DNA of 6,940 bases from an uncultured Clostridia bacterium (GTDB lineage: Bacteria; Bacillota; Clostridia; Oscillospirales; Acutalibacteraceae). Where the stretch lies: NCBI GenBank assembly GCA_946004305.1, contig CAMFZJ010000067.1, positions 1-6,940 on the forward strand, in the 5' to 3' direction. Below are positions 5,779 through 6,940 of this stretch, piece by piece; the first letter of the stretch is position 1; every line of letters starts with the position of its first letter. The notes beneath the pieces are model-generated. The model ran no database searches. It was not told where the DNA came from and saw nothing but the letters and a program-made list of their open reading frames with translations. The position numbers and the translations under genes were made by a program.

Positions 5779-6675
5779 TCACCCTTTGTTAAAATAGTTT
5801 TCAACTGATTTTACCGCATTTGCTCCGTCTGATACAGCTGTGGAAATCTGTCGTAGGGGCTTTGTGCGTATGTCACCGGCTGCAAAAAATCCCTCAGAAG
5901 ATGTTTCACAGCTTTCATCAGCTATAATATAGCCTTGTTCATCAAGGTCGGCTATACCCTGAGCAAGCTTTGTTTCTCCTTTTACGCCAACTGCTATGAA
6001 CACTCCGCTTACTTCAAGGCTTTCGCCGGTATCAAGTAAAAGCTTTTCAACCTTACCGTCCCCTATTATTTCCTTAACATTTGAATTTGGCACAAAGGTT
6101 ATTTTATCATTTGCAAAGACCTTATTTTGCAAATACTTCGCCCCACGCAGTTCATCTCTGCGGTGTACAAGATACACCTTTTCACAGATATTAGCAAGAT
6201 ATAAAGCGTCCTCGCAGGCTACGTCACCACCGCCGACAACAGCAACGGCTTTGTTTCTGAAAAAGTTTCCGTCACAGGTTGCACAATAGCTTACACCCTT
6301 GCCTGCAAGCTCAGCTTCTCCCTTAACATTTAGATGACGTCTTACCACACCTGTTGCCAAAATTACAGACTTTGCTTCATAGCTGTTGCTGTAGCACTTT
6401 ACAGTATAGCTTCCGTCAGCTTTTGTAATCTCCATAACTTCGTCATTCACAAATTTTGCACCGGATTTTTCTGCGTGTTTACGAAAAGCCTCTGCCATCT
6501 CAAATCCGCCTATACTGTCAAATCCCAGATAATTATTTACCTCATCAGTATTTAGAATCTGTCCTCCGGACATTGGGTATTTTTCAATAATCAAAAAATC
6601 CATACAAGCGTTCGATGCGTAAACTGCCGCAGACAGTCCTGCCGGACCGCTGCCTATTATAATCAAGTCCTTCAA
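5779..6675 (-). CDS. trxB: Thioredoxin reductase
   Basis: The 298 residues form a low-molecular-weight thioredoxin reductase: an FAD- and NADPH-dependent flavoenzyme that reduces thioredoxin in the cytoplasm. Visible motifs in order are FAD-binding GSGPAG (8-13), the redox-active CATC (131-134), the NADPH-binding GGGDVACED (148-156), HRRDELR (171-177) that holds the NADPH phosphate, and the C-terminal FAD contact AAGDIR (265-270). HRRDELR argues for NADPH rather than the ferredoxin-linked relatives that lack it. It is slightly shorter than the usual 305-320. The start is TTG at 6675-6673, supported by GAGG 8 nt upstream (6684-6687) and by [11 protein letters not shown] beginning at the normal position; an ATG at 6683-6681 is out of frame. 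The TTG overlaps the trxA stop by 4 nt (TTGA), implying coupled translation. A terminator follows directly. Confidence 0.95.
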   Translation of the reverse strand: MKDLIIIGSGPAGLSAAVYASNACMDFLIIEKYPMSGGQILNTDEVNNYLGFDSIGGFEMAEAFRKHAEKSGAKFVNDEVMEITKADGSYTVKCYSNSYEAKSVILATGVVRRHLNVKGEAELAGKGVSYCATCDGNFFRNKAVAVVGGGDVACEDALYLANICEKVYLVHRRDELRGAKYLQNKVFANDKITFVPNSNVKEIIGDGKVEKLLLDTGESLEVSGVFIAVGVKGETKLAQGIADLDEQGYIIADESCETSSEGFFAAGDIRTKPLRQISTAVSDGANAVKSVENYFNKG

Positions 6676-6940
6676 TCTGCATACCTCAACAGCATTTCTC
6701 TAAGCTCATTTTCTGACTTAAAGCCAACGGATTTATCAACAAGCTCTCCGTCTTTGAAAATAAGCAAGGTTGGAATACTCATAATTCCGTACTGTGATGC
6801 AAGGTCGTTTTCTTCGTCAACATTCACCTTATAAAAATCAAACTTATCAGGCATTTCCTGACTTAGCTTTTCAACTACAGGAGCCAACATTCTGCAAGGC
6901 CCGCACCAGCTTGCCCAAAAATCTACCAACACCGGTTTTT
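6672..6940 (-). CDS. trxA: Thioredoxin (5' end outside window)
   Basis: The visible 88 residues contain the thioredoxin core: [17 protein letters not shown] with the CGPC active site, the IPT cis-proline loop about 40 residues later (SIPTLLIF), and the final helix ([13 protein letters not shown]). Thioredoxins are usually about 104 residues, so roughly 16-20 N-terminal residues lie beyond base 6940. The GTG at 6932 is not the likely start: it encodes the Val of the conserved KPVLVDFW strand, and Lys and Pro codons precede it in frame. The protein reduces disulfides in cytoplasmic proteins and is recycled by the trxB product encoded immediately downstream, whose start overlaps this stop. The promoter of the pair is outside the window. 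Confidence 0.95.
   Translation of the reverse strand, partial: KPVLVDFWASWCGPCRMLAPVVEKLSQEMPDKFDFYKVNVDEENDLASQYGIMSIPTLLIFKDGELVDKSVGFKSENELREMLLRYAD

Noticed and set aside
5996..6289. 97-codon plus-strand frame opposite trxB
   Set aside because: It is antisense to trxB, has no credible start signals, and its product has no recognisable features.
6930..6932. GTG as the start codon of trxA
   Set aside because: It encodes the Val of the conserved KPVLVDFW strand, and the frame stays open upstream through Pro and Lys to the window edge.

Overview
The window looks like chromosomal DNA from a low-GC Gram-positive anaerobe of the class Clostridia, probably a gut Ruminococcus/Oscillospiraceae-type organism. 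This rests on the gene set (ftsE-ftsX with a secreted M23 hydrolase, a PucR/CdaR-type regulator, trxA-trxB), purine-rich ribosome binding sites, AT-rich intergenic DNA, and a lysine-rich Big_2-type surface domain of a kind common in these bacteria. The genus is inferred from remembered family style, not from a search.

Layout. Positions 1-312 (+) hold the 3' end of a secreted or cell-surface protein with a C-terminal bacterial Ig-like domain. It converges on a minus-strand gene of unknown function (428-1276), and a shared hairpin terminator lies between them. Every other gene is on the minus strand, so it reads from high to low coordinates. The trx pair is trxA (cut by the window edge at 6940) and trxB (5779-6675), overlapping by 4 nt and ended by a terminator at about 5727-5766. 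A 301-bp AT-rich gap (5478-5778) carries a sigma-A-like promoter and three copies of a CACAAAAA element in front of a PucR/CdaR-like regulator (4392-5477). A perfect 11-bp hairpin (4333-4362) separates the regulator from ftsE (3527-4309), ftsX (2625-3527) and an M23 peptidase with a long coiled coil (1356-2594). That cluster ends in an unusually long hairpin (1282-1321), which also contains the ribosome binding site of the next gene, the unknown 428-1276.

How the genes fit together. FtsE (ATPase) and FtsX (membrane protein with an extracytoplasmic domain) form an ABC-type mechanotransmission complex. In other bacteria it activates a coiled-coil peptidoglycan hydrolase (EnvC in E. coli, PcsB in streptococci, CwlO in Bacillus, RipC in mycobacteria). 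Here the likely partner is the next gene, and its M23 domain keeps all the catalytic residues, so it can probably cut peptidoglycan itself. TrxA and TrxB form a thiol-reducing system that is probably functionally separate.

Most of the window is recognisable housekeeping DNA. I see no CRISPR array, mobile element, tRNA, rRNA or clear new defence or biosynthetic system. The points most worth a second look are: the hairpin that buries the start region of the unknown gene; the acidic C-terminal tail on FtsE; the regulator and hairpin in front of ftsE; the cysteine-rich insert in the hydrolase; and the unknown protein itself.
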